DNA from: Taiwanofungus camphoratus
Lineage: Eukaryota; Basidiomycota; Agaricomycetes; Polyporales; Taiwanofungaceae
DNA length: 64,000 bases
NCBI GenBank assembly: GCA_003999685.1
Contig: CP021233.1
Location: 992,001 to 1,056,000 of the forward strand
Direction: 5' to 3'
The notes under the pieces were generated by a model. It ran no database searches. It had not been told where the DNA came from and saw only the letters and a program-made list of their open reading frames with translations. How positions within the stretch are numbered: position 1 is the stretch's first letter; the number at the start of each line of letters is the position of its first letter. The translations under genes were made by a program, and so were the position numbers. Below, piece by piece: positions 10,932-22,103 of the stretch.

Positions 10932-13556
10932 ATGGCCCCTACTTTCACTCCCTCTCCTCTCCCAACTGGCTCCCAACATACCGCTGGTGACTCGCAAGTC
11001 ACTGGGACGTCCTCGACTGGCAATTCGTCTTTGAGGGTGTCCGGCGGTACACCTCCAGGGCGACCTGCCCCATATCCTGCGCCTGATGCGCGGGGATCTC
11101 AAACCCAAGCCCAAGTTGAGGCTCTACGACTTTCTCGTGGAGCCTCCTTTGAGATGGAGATAATCCCAGAGACGTCTCCACCTCCTTCATCTGCTGCAGC
11201 GGCTTTCATGCCATCTCAGCCATTCATGCCCACCCCCACACCAGAGGTGAGCAACCCCCAGAGGGACATCGAGGACAACACGTTTATCGATTTCTCACAG
11301 GGGGGGCCTGCACCGCATGTCTCGGCATTACCCGAGGCCACGATGTATGCAATGGCCCCCAAAGTGCAGGTCTTCCAAGGCACCTGTTCGTCACAAGATG
11401 AGACTCCAGACTCCCTGCTAGCGGCCATCAGGGAATCGTTGCAACACATCTTGTACACTCTACATGTCGACCATGATGCGTACTTGCGTATCATACGGAG
11501 AGATGTCAACAAGTACCACGCTGAAGCCTATGGACTTGAGTGGAGAGATACGGCACAAGCTGCTTTGCAAGTGGCCAATCAAATGGTTGCTTTGATTGGA
11601 GCAGAACATATCGCGGACCTCAACGGGATTGGCCATCTGGCTACTCGTGTACGTGAACTAGTTGACATTCGGGTGGAGTTGGAAGCCACGATTGCCGAAC
11701 AACGCAGAACCATCGGTGAAATGTCGGTGGCACTTACATCGGTACTCCCCAAACCATCGGATCAATGGTTTGAGGGAGCACGCACAACGCTTGGGGCCAT
11801 CGCGACCTCAACCACTAACGATAGTGGCAAACTTATTCAAGCCGTCACTACGAACACGTTCACCCTACGAGCACTGTCGAAGAGAGTGGAAGGAATAGCG
11901 GCCGTAGCACCAGGTTATGCTGCTGTTACGGCATCATCGTCTGCAAAACAGACGCCCAAACAAGTGCGGATACAGTCACCGCCTAACCAAGGACCCAAAT
12001 CTGCACCCGCAGACAAGGGAAAGAAGCGCGCAGCTCCACCCTCTCCCACAAGGAGCAGGGCGACTTCGCCTGCAGCAAAAAGGACGAATACCGGCACAGT
12101 AATCGACCTTACGGCTGACGATGGTCCCAATTGGGATGACATACGGGGAGCGAGTGAGATCGCACAAATTGCCCCCAACATCTCCTTGTCAGACGCCTTA
12201 CGCATCGCACAAGGAATGGCTGCTCCCGCCCAATCGACAATTCGACGAGGCGATAGCAGATCTACGCGCGACCCCCGGCCACGTCCTGGACTAGGACGTG
12301 AACGTGGGAATGGCCCTACAATGATGGCACGGGATCCTACCCGTCCCATGATCACGATTGGCGATAACTCACCTGTTCGCCCACCTCCCGTAATTAAACA
12401 CGCGACACAACCGGCCCGGGGCGCAAGTCCCAAAACCGTGGTTCTTAGATTCGACCGAGCCCTAGAACTCGGAGACCTTCTGGATATCGACAACCTCAAG
12501 GTAGTCGTACAACAACTGTTGGCTGGAGCGGGAAACTCCGTCAACTATCTCGTTAACGCCATAGTACCACCTGAAAACGGGGAGGTACATTTGGTATGCA
12601 GTGAACGCCCTACCACAATGGAATTGGGCGCCCTAAGAGCTGGCATGGGACGACTAGTCGCACCGCATGTGGCACCGGACGGAATGAACCCAGTTGGGCT
12701 AACGCTCGACTGGGCACATATCATCACTCAAATGGCGATCAAGGCCTTCCCGTTGTACCGGGATGGAACTAGGGTTGAATACACACCGCTCGAAGTCTTC
12801 CAAGAACTCGTAAGGAACAATGAGTGGGCAGAGGAAATAGTCCTACACCCACATCATTCGCCCAAAGCTCGATACCAATCAGCTTCTGGCGGCAGTGGCT
12901 TATTCATTTTCGCCATACTCGACACCCGGTCTGGTTCTACGGCCATCCGGATCATGAAGAAACCGGTCCGTCTTTTCGGCAAAACGTACCGATTACAACC
13001 ATGGATTGAGACGACAGCCGTCCCACTCTGTCTCCGATGCTGGCGATGGGGTCATATTGCCCCATTATGCCAATCTGCACATGAGTGCTGCGTCAAATGT
13101 GGCGAACCTCATATTTTGGCACTACACGAAGAAAAAGCGTCGTGTTGCGCACAACGTAGGGCTGCAATGTCGGTAACAACGATTGTATGCCCACCGGAAC
13201 ACGCTAGTTGCCCTAATTGTGGCAAATCTGGCGATGATGGACACCAAGCTGATTCGCCCAAGTGCCAATGGGCAAAGAAGCGACGTGACCAACAATGGCA
13301 CAAGGCCCACCCGCCGGTGGTATCTGTTGCCAAAGGAAGGGCGGCAGCAGCGAAAGCTGCCACCAGAGGAAAGCTGCGTGGCCTTTCTGAAAAGGCACGA
13401 GGCAAACAACCTGCTCGGCCCGGACCGTCGGGCGAGTCATTTGAGATCACGGACCCCTCTGACGGAGAAGGAGTTTCTGATCATGAAAGTGGTGAGATAA
13501 ATTCCAGTGGCTCGAGCACGCCTAGGCCTCGAGTCATGGGAGAATCCACTACATAA
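10932..13556 (+). CDS. LINE ORF1 protein, zinc-knuckle RNA-binding (copy 2)
   Basis: An 874-residue protein, expected to coat the element's RNA in the ribonucleoprotein. The N-terminal 150 residues are Ser/Pro-rich. A helical stretch with heptad-like spacing follows (about residues 190-270), then a basic Ser/Pro-rich linker. Residues about 490-695 form a conserved globular region that could be the RRM-like domain of Tad ORF1, though I cannot prove that fold by eye. A Cys/His array follows: CX2CX4HX4C at C700-C703-H708-C713, a second CX2C cluster, and a third CX2CX7HX6C. The tail is basic, then acidic and serine-rich. It starts 61 bases from the element's 5' end and stops 22 bases before the ORF2 ATG. 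Copy 3 encodes a protein of identical length. Confidence 0.9.
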   Translation: MAPTFTPSPLPTGSQHTAGDSQVTGTSSTGNSSLRVSGGTPPGRPAPYPAPDARGSQTQAQVEALRLSRGASFEMEIIPETSPPPSSAAAAFMPSQPFMPTPTPEVSNPQRDIEDNTFIDFSQGGPAPHVSALPEATMYAMAPKVQVFQGTCSSQDETPDSLLAAIRESLQHILYTLHVDHDAYLRIIRRDVNKYHAEAYGLEWRDTAQAALQVANQMVALIGAEHIADLNGIGHLATRVRELVDIRVELEATIAEQRRTIGEMSVALTSVLPKPSDQWFEGARTTLGAIATSTTNDSGKLIQAVTTNTFTLRALSKRVEGIAAVAPGYAAVTASSSAKQTPKQVRIQSPPNQGPKSAPADKGKKRAAPPSPTRSRATSPAAKRTNTGTVIDLTADDGPNWDDIRGASEIAQIAPNISLSDALRIAQGMAAPAQSTIRRGDSRSTRDPRPRPGLGRERGNGPTMMARDPTRPMITIGDNSPVRPPPVIKHATQPARGASPKTVVLRFDRALELGDLLDIDNLKVVVQQLLAGAGNSVNYLVNAIVPPENGEVHLVCSERPTTMELGALRAGMGRLVAPHVAPDGMNPVGLTLDWAHIITQMAIKAFPLYRDGTRVEYTPLEVFQELVRNNEWAEEIVLHPHHSPKARYQSASGGSGLFIFAILDTRSGSTAIRIMKKPVRLFGKTYRLQPWIETTAVPLCLRCWRWGHIAPLCQSAHECCVKCGEPHILALHEEKASCCAQRRAAMSVTTIVCPPEHASCPNCGKSGDDGHQADSPKCQWAKKRRDQQWHKAHPPVVSVAKGRAAAAKAATRGKLRGLSEKARGKQPARPGPSGESFEITDPSDGEGVSDHESGEINSSGSSTPRPRVMGESTT

Positions 13557-13578
13557 GCGGACAATTTTATAATTGCCT

Positions 13579-16500
13579 ATGTATAATACACCGCAAAGAT
13601 CGGCTATATATAATACACGAGATAGATCTGAGTCTCCATTAGAGACGCCGGACTCTAACCGCACACCCAGTCCAACGAATGGAAGTGAGCAAATTGAGAA
13701 TGAACCGAACAAACAGCGTATTCTCACTATAATTAGTGCAAATGTCCAGAAATCGGCGGAAAACACTGGCATTTTGTTAGAAAGACATAGGGATGCTGAT
13801 ATAATCTGTATCCAAGAAATATACTGGGGACGCATCAAAGATGTAGCCTCAGCTAAGTCAAAGGACGGGGAAGCGTATGAGAATACGTCTGCCCATGCCT
13901 CGTTCAAGTGCCTCGGGGCATCGAAAGATTCCCGAGTCGCAATATACGTCAACAAGCGGTGGGCCGCGGCCTCTCCGCAAGTTGTCACCCATAGCGTCTC
14001 CCATAAGGATTGCCTTCTGGTAGCGCTCAAGCTTCCGTCCGGAGACTTTAATGTCCTGAACGTGTACAATGACAGCACCACCTTTGACGCTGTCCGATAT
14101 CTGGAAACACGTGTACACGCGCTTCCACCCATTGCGTGTATGTGCGGGGATTTCAATCTCCGCCACCCATTGTGGGACGCACGCGCTGCGGGATCTCGGG
14201 TGCGGCCTCCGCACTACGCTGATTCCAATCGCCTTATTGAGTTGGCCCAGGCTGAACTTGATCTGGTCTTGATGAACGCCCAGGACGGTTCTGTCACTTG
14301 GCGTTCCCACAACATCGCTCTCACACCTGGAGTCATTGACTTGGTGTGGATCGACCCAGCGTATTATGAAGGCCAAAACCTTCATGTACTCATGTCACAT
14401 CGTCACAACAGCGACCACGCGGTCCTGCGGTGGGAGATGCCGATTGAAGTTGAACCAGAACCGATGCGAGGGATTCCTCGTACCGATGACACGGCCCAAC
14501 AATTTGTGACGGCAACGGCGAAACTGTTCGCCGATTACCCTACACATTTCAGCAGCGCCCAGGGCGTTGAACGAATGGGGGATCGTCTCGAGCGAGACCT
14601 CCAACGACTATGGATGGAGTTTTCAGCAGTAAAAAGACCATCCAAACGTTCGAAGTCGTGGTGGGACGCTGCATGCTCCCGCGCGGCTACTAAGTTAGCG
14701 AACACCCAACACCGCCTCAGTGCGGCGTCAGGGCAGTATCGCTACATACGTCATCAGTCGGGACCTGGCGCTCAGGCCACTGCAGACGCATACGACATTG
14801 CTGCCGAACTTCGGTCCGAACGGCATAAACAACGTGCAACACTCCGCCTTGCCACGAAGCGGGCGAAGCATGCACACTTTGATCGGATCATGGATGAATC
14901 CAATCCCCAATCGATCTCAAACTTTGTTGCATGGACAAAGCCGAGACGACAAGAGGCCACTATCCAGCTGCGGCAAGCTGATGGTGTGCCAGTTCAAAGT
15001 GCGACTGATCTTAGTCGCGCTTTCCAAGCCCAGTTCACGCCTGCCAACCCACGGCCGGTGGATCTGACGTTCGTAGACGAAATTCCCCAAAGGGAGGAAT
15101 TGACTCTACCGGACATTAGTGAGTTTGAGATCCGCGAGAATCTCAAATCCACTAGCAATACATCCACACCCGGTCCCGATCATGTGAACTGGATGTGGAT
15201 TAAATGGATGGTGGACCGGATCGAGCGCTCCGAGGAGGGCATCGAGACCGATCTTGGTATACACGTGCGGCAATGGCTGCGCGCGTACTATAACGCTTGC
15301 CTCGATTTCGAAGTCTATCCAAGCGTCTTTAAGCGGTCTGTTACGGTGGTGTTACCCAAACCGAACAAACCAGACTATACAATAGCGAAGGCCTACAGGC
15401 CTATCTGCTTGCTGAATTGCTTCGGCAAACTGTTCGAAAAGATCATTGCCAAGCGAATGCAGTGGGATGCCCAGAAGTGGGGAATCCTACACCCATGCCA
15501 GTTCGGTGGGGCTATGCAACATAGCACCACTGACGCTGGCATTCAACTTGTGCACAATGTCAAAGAGGCATGGGCGCGCAACCTTATCCCATCGGTGCTA
15601 TTGCTCGATGTGTCTCAGTTCTACCCGTCCATCAATCATGATGCGCTGGTAGGAATCATGCGAAAGCAGGGCTTCAATAGCAAGCTCTGCAATTTCATGG
15701 CAAATTACTTGATCGGGCGCAAAACCCGATTCTCGTTTAACGGCACCCTGACCGAGCCATCTGACTTCGATGTCGGAGTTGGTCAGGGTTCTAGCTTATC
15801 CCCGATCTTATCCGGGGTTTACATTGCACCGGTTATACACAAGTGGGCGCCAGTCCATTTGGTACAACCGGGCCGAACCGGGACTCAGTTCTATGTGGAC
15901 GACGGTCTCATCATGGCGGCTTCGCCGAAGGCTGTTGACGACAGTCCGCAAGCCCTTATTTTGAAGAACAACGTCATTTTGGCGGATGTATTCAACAATC
16001 TTGTAGGCGACCTGAACCGTTTAGGTTTAGGCGTCGAAGGAGACAAGTTAGAGTTGATGCACTTCTGGAAGCGCCAGAAGGGGTATTCGACTTCCCGACC
16101 CCTTGGTCCAGATCTAACCATCCGGACCGACGGACATGACGTCAATTTGCGAGCAAAAGACACGATGCGCTATCTTGGGTTCTTTTTAGACCCCAAGCTT
16201 AGCTTCCATGCACACGTGCGGTTTTACGCCAATAAGGCGGCCAGCACATGCAATGCACTCCGCATGCTCGGTAACTCGGCACGTGGATTCCATCCCATCA
16301 ACAAACGACGGCTCTATATAGCGCACGTTGTTCCGCTGATGCTATATGGCGCTCAACTGTGGTGGAACCCACAATGGAAGGGCCTCAAATGGGCTGCGAA
16401 GGAATTGCAGACCGCCCAGTCTAGAGCAGCTCGATGGATCACCGGCTGTTTCAAGACCACACCGATCGGGGCGATGGAGATGTTGGGTGGGTTGGTCCCC

Positions 16501-18063
16501 ATCCGCATCCAAGTCGACCGGTACATGGAAAAAGCTGCGCTTAGAGCGCGGCGAGTTCATGAAGGACACCCAATGAGGGCTGCTCTTCCACCTTATTGGG
16601 CGACCAACGTCACCAATATCACTGCGCCATGGCCGCTTAACTCGCGACGTGGAAAAAAACAGGCTGTCACCCCGATGACGTTCATAGATCGCATCGGGAG
16701 ACAGTCATCAGAAGACTTTGCACCACTCCACCCGGAGGCGCGGCCCGGTGATCGAGTCGTGGATCGGTACATTGATCGCTTTGAGCGGGTGTTTTTGGAC
16801 GGAAAAGGTCCAAACAAAAGCTCTCCTGAATTCGCCGACTGGTTGGAGTACACCTGGTGGCCGGAATTCCGGCGCCAGTTGGCCCAGCCAGAAGGGCGAA
16901 TATTATTCACTGATGGGTCGTATAAGAATGCACCCACAGTGAGATCTGGAAGCGCGTGGCTCGTCATCGACGGGGAAGATCACGTTGCCCATGGAAGATT
17001 CGGGGCCGGTAAGGTCCAGAGCTTCGATGCGGAGATGCTGGCATTGGCGCGCGGGTTGCGAGAAGCGGTTCGTGACGTCCCTGCCCACATCACCACCCTC
17101 ACGGTCTGTTCCGATAACCAATCGGCACTTGACCGAATTTTCAAGCCGGAAGTCGGATCGTCGCAAATGGTGGCGATTATGGCTTCTCAACACGTCCGAG
17201 CGTTCCTCGATGCAGATGAACGCCGACGCATTGTCCTTTTATGGGTCCCATCCCATAAAGGCATTTTTCAGAACGAGTTCGTTGATGAACTCGCAAAGAA
17301 AGCATTGGATGATCCCCAACCGGAATTCATCTCACAATCAATGGCCCTTGCCCGCGTAAAGGCAAGGGTCAAAAAGCGCTGGGGGACACAAGTTGATAAC
17401 CCCAGTTATCGCGGCCAACGATTATGGAAAGTAACCGAGGACGCCCTACCGCTACACGGGACTACGGCTAAGGGCACGTGGGTTTTGAAGGCAGCTGGCA
17501 AGTCCAATAAGGAGGTGGCACGCGTCTGTCGAGTGCTCACCAACCATTTCCCTGGCGGTGAATACCGCTCTCGGTTCAATATCCCTGGCCCTCACCTCTG
17601 CCTATGCGGAGCGGAGGAAACCAGAGAACACGTGCTCTTTAACTGTCCATTCTGGATCAGGACGAAGCGCCAACAGGGTCATCGTGATCCGCTTCTGATG
17701 GGGCCCCCTGAACAAAAGGGATGGACCCCGGATGACATCATGGAGTTCCTTCGGCTCAACCCGATGGTCTCCACATTCGATTGGGCGGAGATTCTGGCAG
17801 AATCTCTGCTTGAAGCTGAAGCTGCGCGCACGAGAACATTCACTCGAGCCCGTCTTATGTGCCACACCGTCAGAAGACAAGCGGCCTGGCAACGGTTCCA
17901 TGCGGACCGACATTTAGATCCCGACATGACCACCGCCCTGGGTGGAAAGTACCGGGATTTCTGTGAGTGGTACGATGCCGAGACAAAGGCGTTTGAAATG
18001 TACCATAATTGGGTAGACGAGGGGATAGCGGAACCCAGTATCCGCGACGACCCTCCCGTCTAA
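13579..18063 (+). CDS. LINE ORF2 polyprotein: endonuclease, reverse transcriptase, RNase H (copy 2)
   Basis: A 1,494-residue enzyme for target-primed reverse transcription. An AP-type endonuclease occupies roughly residues 48-285, with N55, E80, D191 and N193 (GDFN), and S278-D279-H280. The reverse transcriptase core follows, from LPKPNKPDYT through GQGSSLSPILSG to FYVDD (Y772-D775); most LINEs have FADD or YADD here. RNase H carries D1112 (TDGS), E1152, D1179 and D1236, so all four acidic residues are present. A C-terminal Cys/His motif (CLCGAEETREHVLFNC) ends the recognisable domains. Start: the ATG at 13579; an in-frame TTG lies two codons before it. The ORF1 stop lies 22 bases upstream in another frame, which suggests stop-restart translation. 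No break was seen. Confidence 0.95.
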   Translation: MYNTPQRSAIYNTRDRSESPLETPDSNRTPSPTNGSEQIENEPNKQRILTIISANVQKSAENTGILLERHRDADIICIQEIYWGRIKDVASAKSKDGEAYENTSAHASFKCLGASKDSRVAIYVNKRWAAASPQVVTHSVSHKDCLLVALKLPSGDFNVLNVYNDSTTFDAVRYLETRVHALPPIACMCGDFNLRHPLWDARAAGSRVRPPHYADSNRLIELAQAELDLVLMNAQDGSVTWRSHNIALTPGVIDLVWIDPAYYEGQNLHVLMSHRHNSDHAVLRWEMPIEVEPEPMRGIPRTDDTAQQFVTATAKLFADYPTHFSSAQGVERMGDRLERDLQRLWMEFSAVKRPSKRSKSWWDAACSRAATKLANTQHRLSAASGQYRYIRHQSGPGAQATADAYDIAAELRSERHKQRATLRLATKRAKHAHFDRIMDESNPQSISNFVAWTKPRRQEATIQLRQADGVPVQSATDLSRAFQAQFTPANPRPVDLTFVDEIPQREELTLPDISEFEIRENLKSTSNTSTPGPDHVNWMWIKWMVDRIERSEEGIETDLGIHVRQWLRAYYNACLDFEVYPSVFKRSVTVVLPKPNKPDYTIAKAYRPICLLNCFGKLFEKIIAKRMQWDAQKWGILHPCQFGGAMQHSTTDAGIQLVHNVKEAWARNLIPSVLLLDVSQFYPSINHDALVGIMRKQGFNSKLCNFMANYLIGRKTRFSFNGTLTEPSDFDVGVGQGSSLSPILSGVYIAPVIHKWAPVHLVQPGRTGTQFYVDDGLIMAASPKAVDDSPQALILKNNVILADVFNNLVGDLNRLGLGVEGDKLELMHFWKRQKGYSTSRPLGPDLTIRTDGHDVNLRAKDTMRYLGFFLDPKLSFHAHVRFYANKAASTCNALRMLGNSARGFHPINKRRLYIAHVVPLMLYGAQLWWNPQWKGLKWAAKELQTAQSRAARWITGCFKTTPIGAMEMLGGLVPIRIQVDRYMEKAALRARRVHEGHPMRAALPPYWATNVTNITAPWPLNSRRGKKQAVTPMTFIDRIGRQSSEDFAPLHPEARPGDRVVDRYIDRFERVFLDGKGPNKSSPEFADWLEYTWWPEFRRQLAQPEGRILFTDGSYKNAPTVRSGSAWLVIDGEDHVAHGRFGAGKVQSFDAEMLALARGLREAVRDVPAHITTLTVCSDNQSALDRIFKPEVGSSQMVAIMASQHVRAFLDADERRRIVLLWVPSHKGIFQNEFVDELAKKALDDPQPEFISQSMALARVKARVKKRWGTQVDNPSYRGQRLWKVTEDALPLHGTTAKGTWVLKAAGKSNKEVARVCRVLTNHFPGGEYRSRFNIPGPHLCLCGAEETREHVLFNCPFWIRTKRQQGHRDPLLMGPPEQKGWTPDDIMEFLRLNPMVSTFDWAEILAESLLEAEAARTRTFTRARLMCHTVRRQAAWQRFHADRHLDPDMTTALGGKYRDFCEWYDAETKAFEMYHNWVDEGIAEPSIRDDPPV

Positions 18064-18400
18064 ACAACAAATAACTGAGGCCTGAAACCTGTAAGGCTAG
18101 ACTCAGTTCCATAAGTGTTTTGCTGACGGAACGGGGTACCGGGCCGAGCAAACACACAGAGCGCGAAAGACGGGTTGGGGTCGGGTATGGCGTCGTATGG
18201 CGACTATACGCTTCCTGTCAGACCTTGTTGGATTACATGCCCACGCCACATATCGAGGCCACCGAAAACTGTAGGTGTACCGCTCATGCGGGCGCGGATG
18301 CCCACTTACTATCATTATTACTCTACATGTACCTACGTCGTATGGAGTATAAACCCGAAGAATTAAAAAAAAAAAAAAAAAAAAAAAAATTATCGACCAG

Positions 18401-19022
18401 CTTACTTGATCATATCCCGCGGAGAAGTCAAGTCTCGGCAGTCCCATTTCGGCTGACGCAGTTTCAAGGTTCCCTTTGATCACACCCGGGGTGGCGTCTC
18501 CTCCGAGACATGATCAGGTTCACATGTTCGACACCACGGTTTCTATCATTATTATCAGCGACTTGCCGCAAGGTCGTCGTTTCGACTCGAGGCCTCGGCT
18601 CTTAATCTACTGGCAGGTCTAAAAAGAAAAAAAATATACTTATTACATGTCCTAGTCTTAAGTCGTATCAATTGATTTGTACTTACCCGGATAGCGGATG
18701 AATTGCAATGGTTCGATTTAAACTCAGTCTCGCTCAGCAATGAAGTCGAATACTCGAAGCAACAATCTCTGATAACATAAAAACTATATGCTTCTATTAC
18801 TCGCAAGGGACATGGCGGTAATGCAGATTAACCAGGAGATGAATACAAATACAAGCGGTTTGTAACAGGTGCACTCAGACCGAAGCAGACAGTCTAGCTG
18901 TGAATTTCAATGATCAAAGCGCATGCTAGAACAGGTGTTTCCTCTTCCGCCCCATCTATCTGCCTGTGATCCAGTACAGATGGCTATCGCATAAATCGAT
19001 AGGCAGAAATGACCTATGTGTA
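18401..19022. other. Intergenic, 3' flank of F-box gene A
   Basis: About 620 bases after LINE copy 2. It holds no convincing open frame, tRNA or repeat; it is AT-rich around 18620-18800. It should contain the 3' UTR of the minus-strand F-box gene. Confidence 0.45.
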
Positions 19023-20865
19023 TCATATTGAAGGTGAATTAATCTCCGAACTCGGGAGTCCCAAGCGATTGCGTAACGCCTTCACCTCAAGTTCAAGCAT
19101 CAGCATCTTGTCTCTTTCGCGCTGTGAAGTAGACATATTATGGACCTTGTCTTGCTCCCATTTGCGCGAGGACTCCGCCGATCGAGTGGTCTCGTCAATT
19201 CGTGCTTTGATTATCATCGGAAGCACCTTTGCTACCTCGTTCCAGCGCACCCACGACTCCGTTATATGGGTGCGCCGCTCGTCCACTATCCCAGCATGGT
19301 CTAACGCAATGCCGAACGCGTCTGGCCAACGAAGCCCAGAGATAATCGTGCAACTGAGTGGGCATATTTTGCTAAGGAATAGCGCAGCGGGCTCGACGCG
19401 GCTAATATTTGACACACCAACATGAAGCTTCTGGAGCTTCGCAAATCTGGGCAATGCGTGGTCGTTGAAGGGGAGACGGTCTGCGTCTATGTATAATCCA
19501 AGCACGCGTAACTGCGGACAGCGGCTGGCAAGCGGTATGAGAGCTCCGAGGGTCAATGACGGCTTTGTGAACTCGATTATCGGCTCGCAATTCAGTAGCA
19601 AGAACTCCAGTGACGGCCAACTAGATGTAAATTCGTATATGTCGTCATCCGTGAGGTTGAGGGGGTAGTCCCATCTGAGCTCAAATGTGGTAAGGTGTCT
19701 GCATGCGAAAAGAGGGCGAAAGCACTTTATGTCAGCTCTTGTTGTTACAGGTGGAGCAGGAATCCTGATTGGAGAGCCAGGGCTGATCATGAAGTCGATA
19801 TGGAGCTCAGCGAGAAAGGGACACCTATCGCTTATGGCAGTGAAACATCGACCGAGCGTAGACGAGCTTGTGGCGTTCAACGCGTGGATATAGAGATGGG
19901 ACAGATGTGCAAGGGAGAATGGGTTCCTGAAAAATCGCTCCGCATCACATAATTCAGCGGCGAAGCATATCCGACGTGCAACCGGGAAGGCGCCTTCCTT
20001 GAGGGCTGGGGAGAAATCAACTACGTCTGTCCGATTTCCATTTCCCGCCTCGATTGGAGACCCAAGGGCCATCTCGTCGAGCTCTTGCAATGTCGAGAGC
20101 TCCGTGACAATATCGGATGTTAGGCAATACATGGGAGCTATAAAGCTGCGTAGGTTTCTCAACCCCTGCAGCAGAGATATAATGTCGCTTTCGATTTCCC
20201 TTATTGGTAGGTCGAAGTGCATAGTCAGATGTGTCAGTCGTGGCATGCGAGTTCTGACTTCCTGAAGATACGATGCAGTGGTGGGTGAATTGGATCTATG
20301 GAGCCGTACTTCGAAACGTCTAATCCGAGAATGCATGAAGACGACAGAGAAGTGTTGTTTCTGAGTGCAAGCATTCCAAGTAAGTGACTGAAGATTTGGA
20401 AAGACTCCCTGTATAGGACAAGTCCTCGCGATCTCGGAAAATACGCTAGGGTCAAGACATTTGCGTCTTGATTTTGTAGTTCGCTGGTCAACCGTCAATC
20501 TCCGTACGCGCCGAGAGAAATGTTGAAATCTGTCCCAATCGCGCCCAGAAGGAATCCTTTGAAATTTCTGGAAAGGAGAGACATTTAACATTTAAGAGAA
20601 ATGCACCATGACAGTCTGCTAGCAATCTCACATGATAATGCATATTTCCTTGAGGCCGAAGAACGACTGTTGGCTTTGCAAAAGGACAAAGCATGCTCAG
20701 AAGCCGTTGAAGATTATCAACATTTCTCCATAAGAGATCAAGTGCGATCTCGGACCATTGCTTGCATACGCAAGCGGCCCTGGCTAGAGACCTCTCATCG
20801 AGGTTGCAAAGTATAATATGCAGTACTTCGTCGATGTTCCAGGGAGAGTTGTCTGATACATCCAT
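19023..20865 (-). CDS. F-box protein with leucine-rich region (tandem paralogue A)
   Basis: Two minus-strand exons, 20865-20632 and 20567-19023, join across a 64-nt intron (GTGAGA...TTTCCAG) in phase 0, giving 592 residues. An F-box-like segment lies at about residues 8-50 (VLHIILCNLDERSLARAACV, then CKQWSEIALDLLW), the part that would bind Skp1 in an SCF ubiquitin ligase. The rest is a series of irregular leucine-rich units such as FPNLQSLTWNA, MPRLTHLTMHFDLP and CPQLRVLGLY, ending in a short coiled coil. The substrate is unknown. The intron sits at the same place as in the next gene, and the two align over their length with moderate identity, so they are tandem duplicates. Agaricomycetes carry many such genes. 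Confidence 0.82.
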
Positions 20866-22103
20866 AGAGGATCAGACTTGAGTCATTGTACAATGTAGCA
20901 AGAACGGGCGCACTAACCGGTCTATATACCGGTTTCAAATTCTCGATCGGCCCTCACAACTCACACGCAAGCATGTGCGGTTGATGGTACAGCCCGGCGA
21001 TTAACTGGCGATTCCCACTCGCTCCTTGAATTATTGAATTCCCGAAGTAACCGGTGCCGGAGTTAGGTTGAAGCCGCAGATGTGCTCTAATTCTGAGCGA
21101 CACACTTGGCCGCAAGTAAGCCAGAGCATGCTAATTTCTCAACCGCTACGCTCACGTACCGTAACCTGTTTGCCCACGGATCCTTGCCACAGCAACTGTC
21201 TATGGCGCCTAGGTGCTGACCGCTGCCCTGTGTTGCTACCGAGATCGTGAGCCTTGCACATCAACTATCCTGATGAGGACTTTGCTGACACCCGTAGGAA
21301 TCCTGCATACAGCATTCACGATTCAAAATCAGTCCGAAGTCTGGGCTCCTGCAGGACAGAAATGTTCGGGTCCTGAGAAATGTTTATACACTAAGCACCG
21401 ATCAAACTTATAATAGGCTGGTCCGTCAGTGTACTTTATCCAATATGAGGGCCACTCTTCCGTCCGGTAGGTCAGGAAACGCATGTGTCTGATGAACTCA
21501 CAAACAAAGTCCTACGTGGATGATCTGATGTCTCAATGGATGCCGGCAGCCGGTCCTACAAGTACACTTCGCACCGGGCTACTAGTCAGAAACAACAGGA
21601 ACAAATAGATAGAAGGCTTACAGCAAAGTCACTTCTAGACGAACCAAGACATTTTCAGGTTGCGTAGGCCACAGCGACAGATAAGTGCCAGCTTGTGAGG
21701 AGTAACGCAATCTGACTGATCCTGATGATAATAAAGACTCACTTGACGTGATTGGGCATCAGCCTCATATTTTCACTGATAGACCAAGATGTGCCCACTT
21801 GCCAGGTAGCGCTCCGGGAATCAGGTGTCGGCGACCGCTGTTTTTTCATATCGTGCAAGACAAGCGATAATCATAGGCACCATGGTTAAGAATACTCCGT
21901 CAGTATGCCTCGTCGACGAATACGCAATTATGTGATCACGCAGTCTAACATATCATGTATCCAGAAAATGCAACGTTCTGTCAGCAGAACCATTATAAAC
22001 CAAGTGTTTTTCCGCCCACACCACAGGAGACTTCATCTGCAATGAGAGCTCCGTAAATCAGTGTTAAGCCTATAGATCTCTCGTGTAATACCCGATAACA
22101 CCA
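20866..22103. other. Intergenic between the two F-box genes
   Basis: About 1.2 kb with only short open frames lacking motifs. It must hold the promoter of F-box gene A (minus strand, reading left from 20865) and the 3' end of gene B. I see no repeat or RNA gene. Confidence 0.45.

Larger units (their letters stand above)
10871..18387 (+). mobile_element. Tad-like LINE, copy 2: full length, both ORFs open
   Basis: A 7.5-kb non-LTR retrotransposon with exact target duplications. The order is a 61-base 5' leader starting CACCGCTTCTTGAACC, ORF1 (10932-13556), a 22-base spacer, ORF2 (13579-18063), a 3' UTR of about 300 bases and a homopolymeric A tail of about 24. Two ORFs, an AP-type endonuclease, an RNase H domain after the reverse transcriptase and zinc knuckles in ORF1 fit the fungal Tad clade. 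Neither ORF has a stop or frameshift, and copy 3 agrees in structure over its whole length. Both suggest recent insertion and possible activity. Confidence 0.95.
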
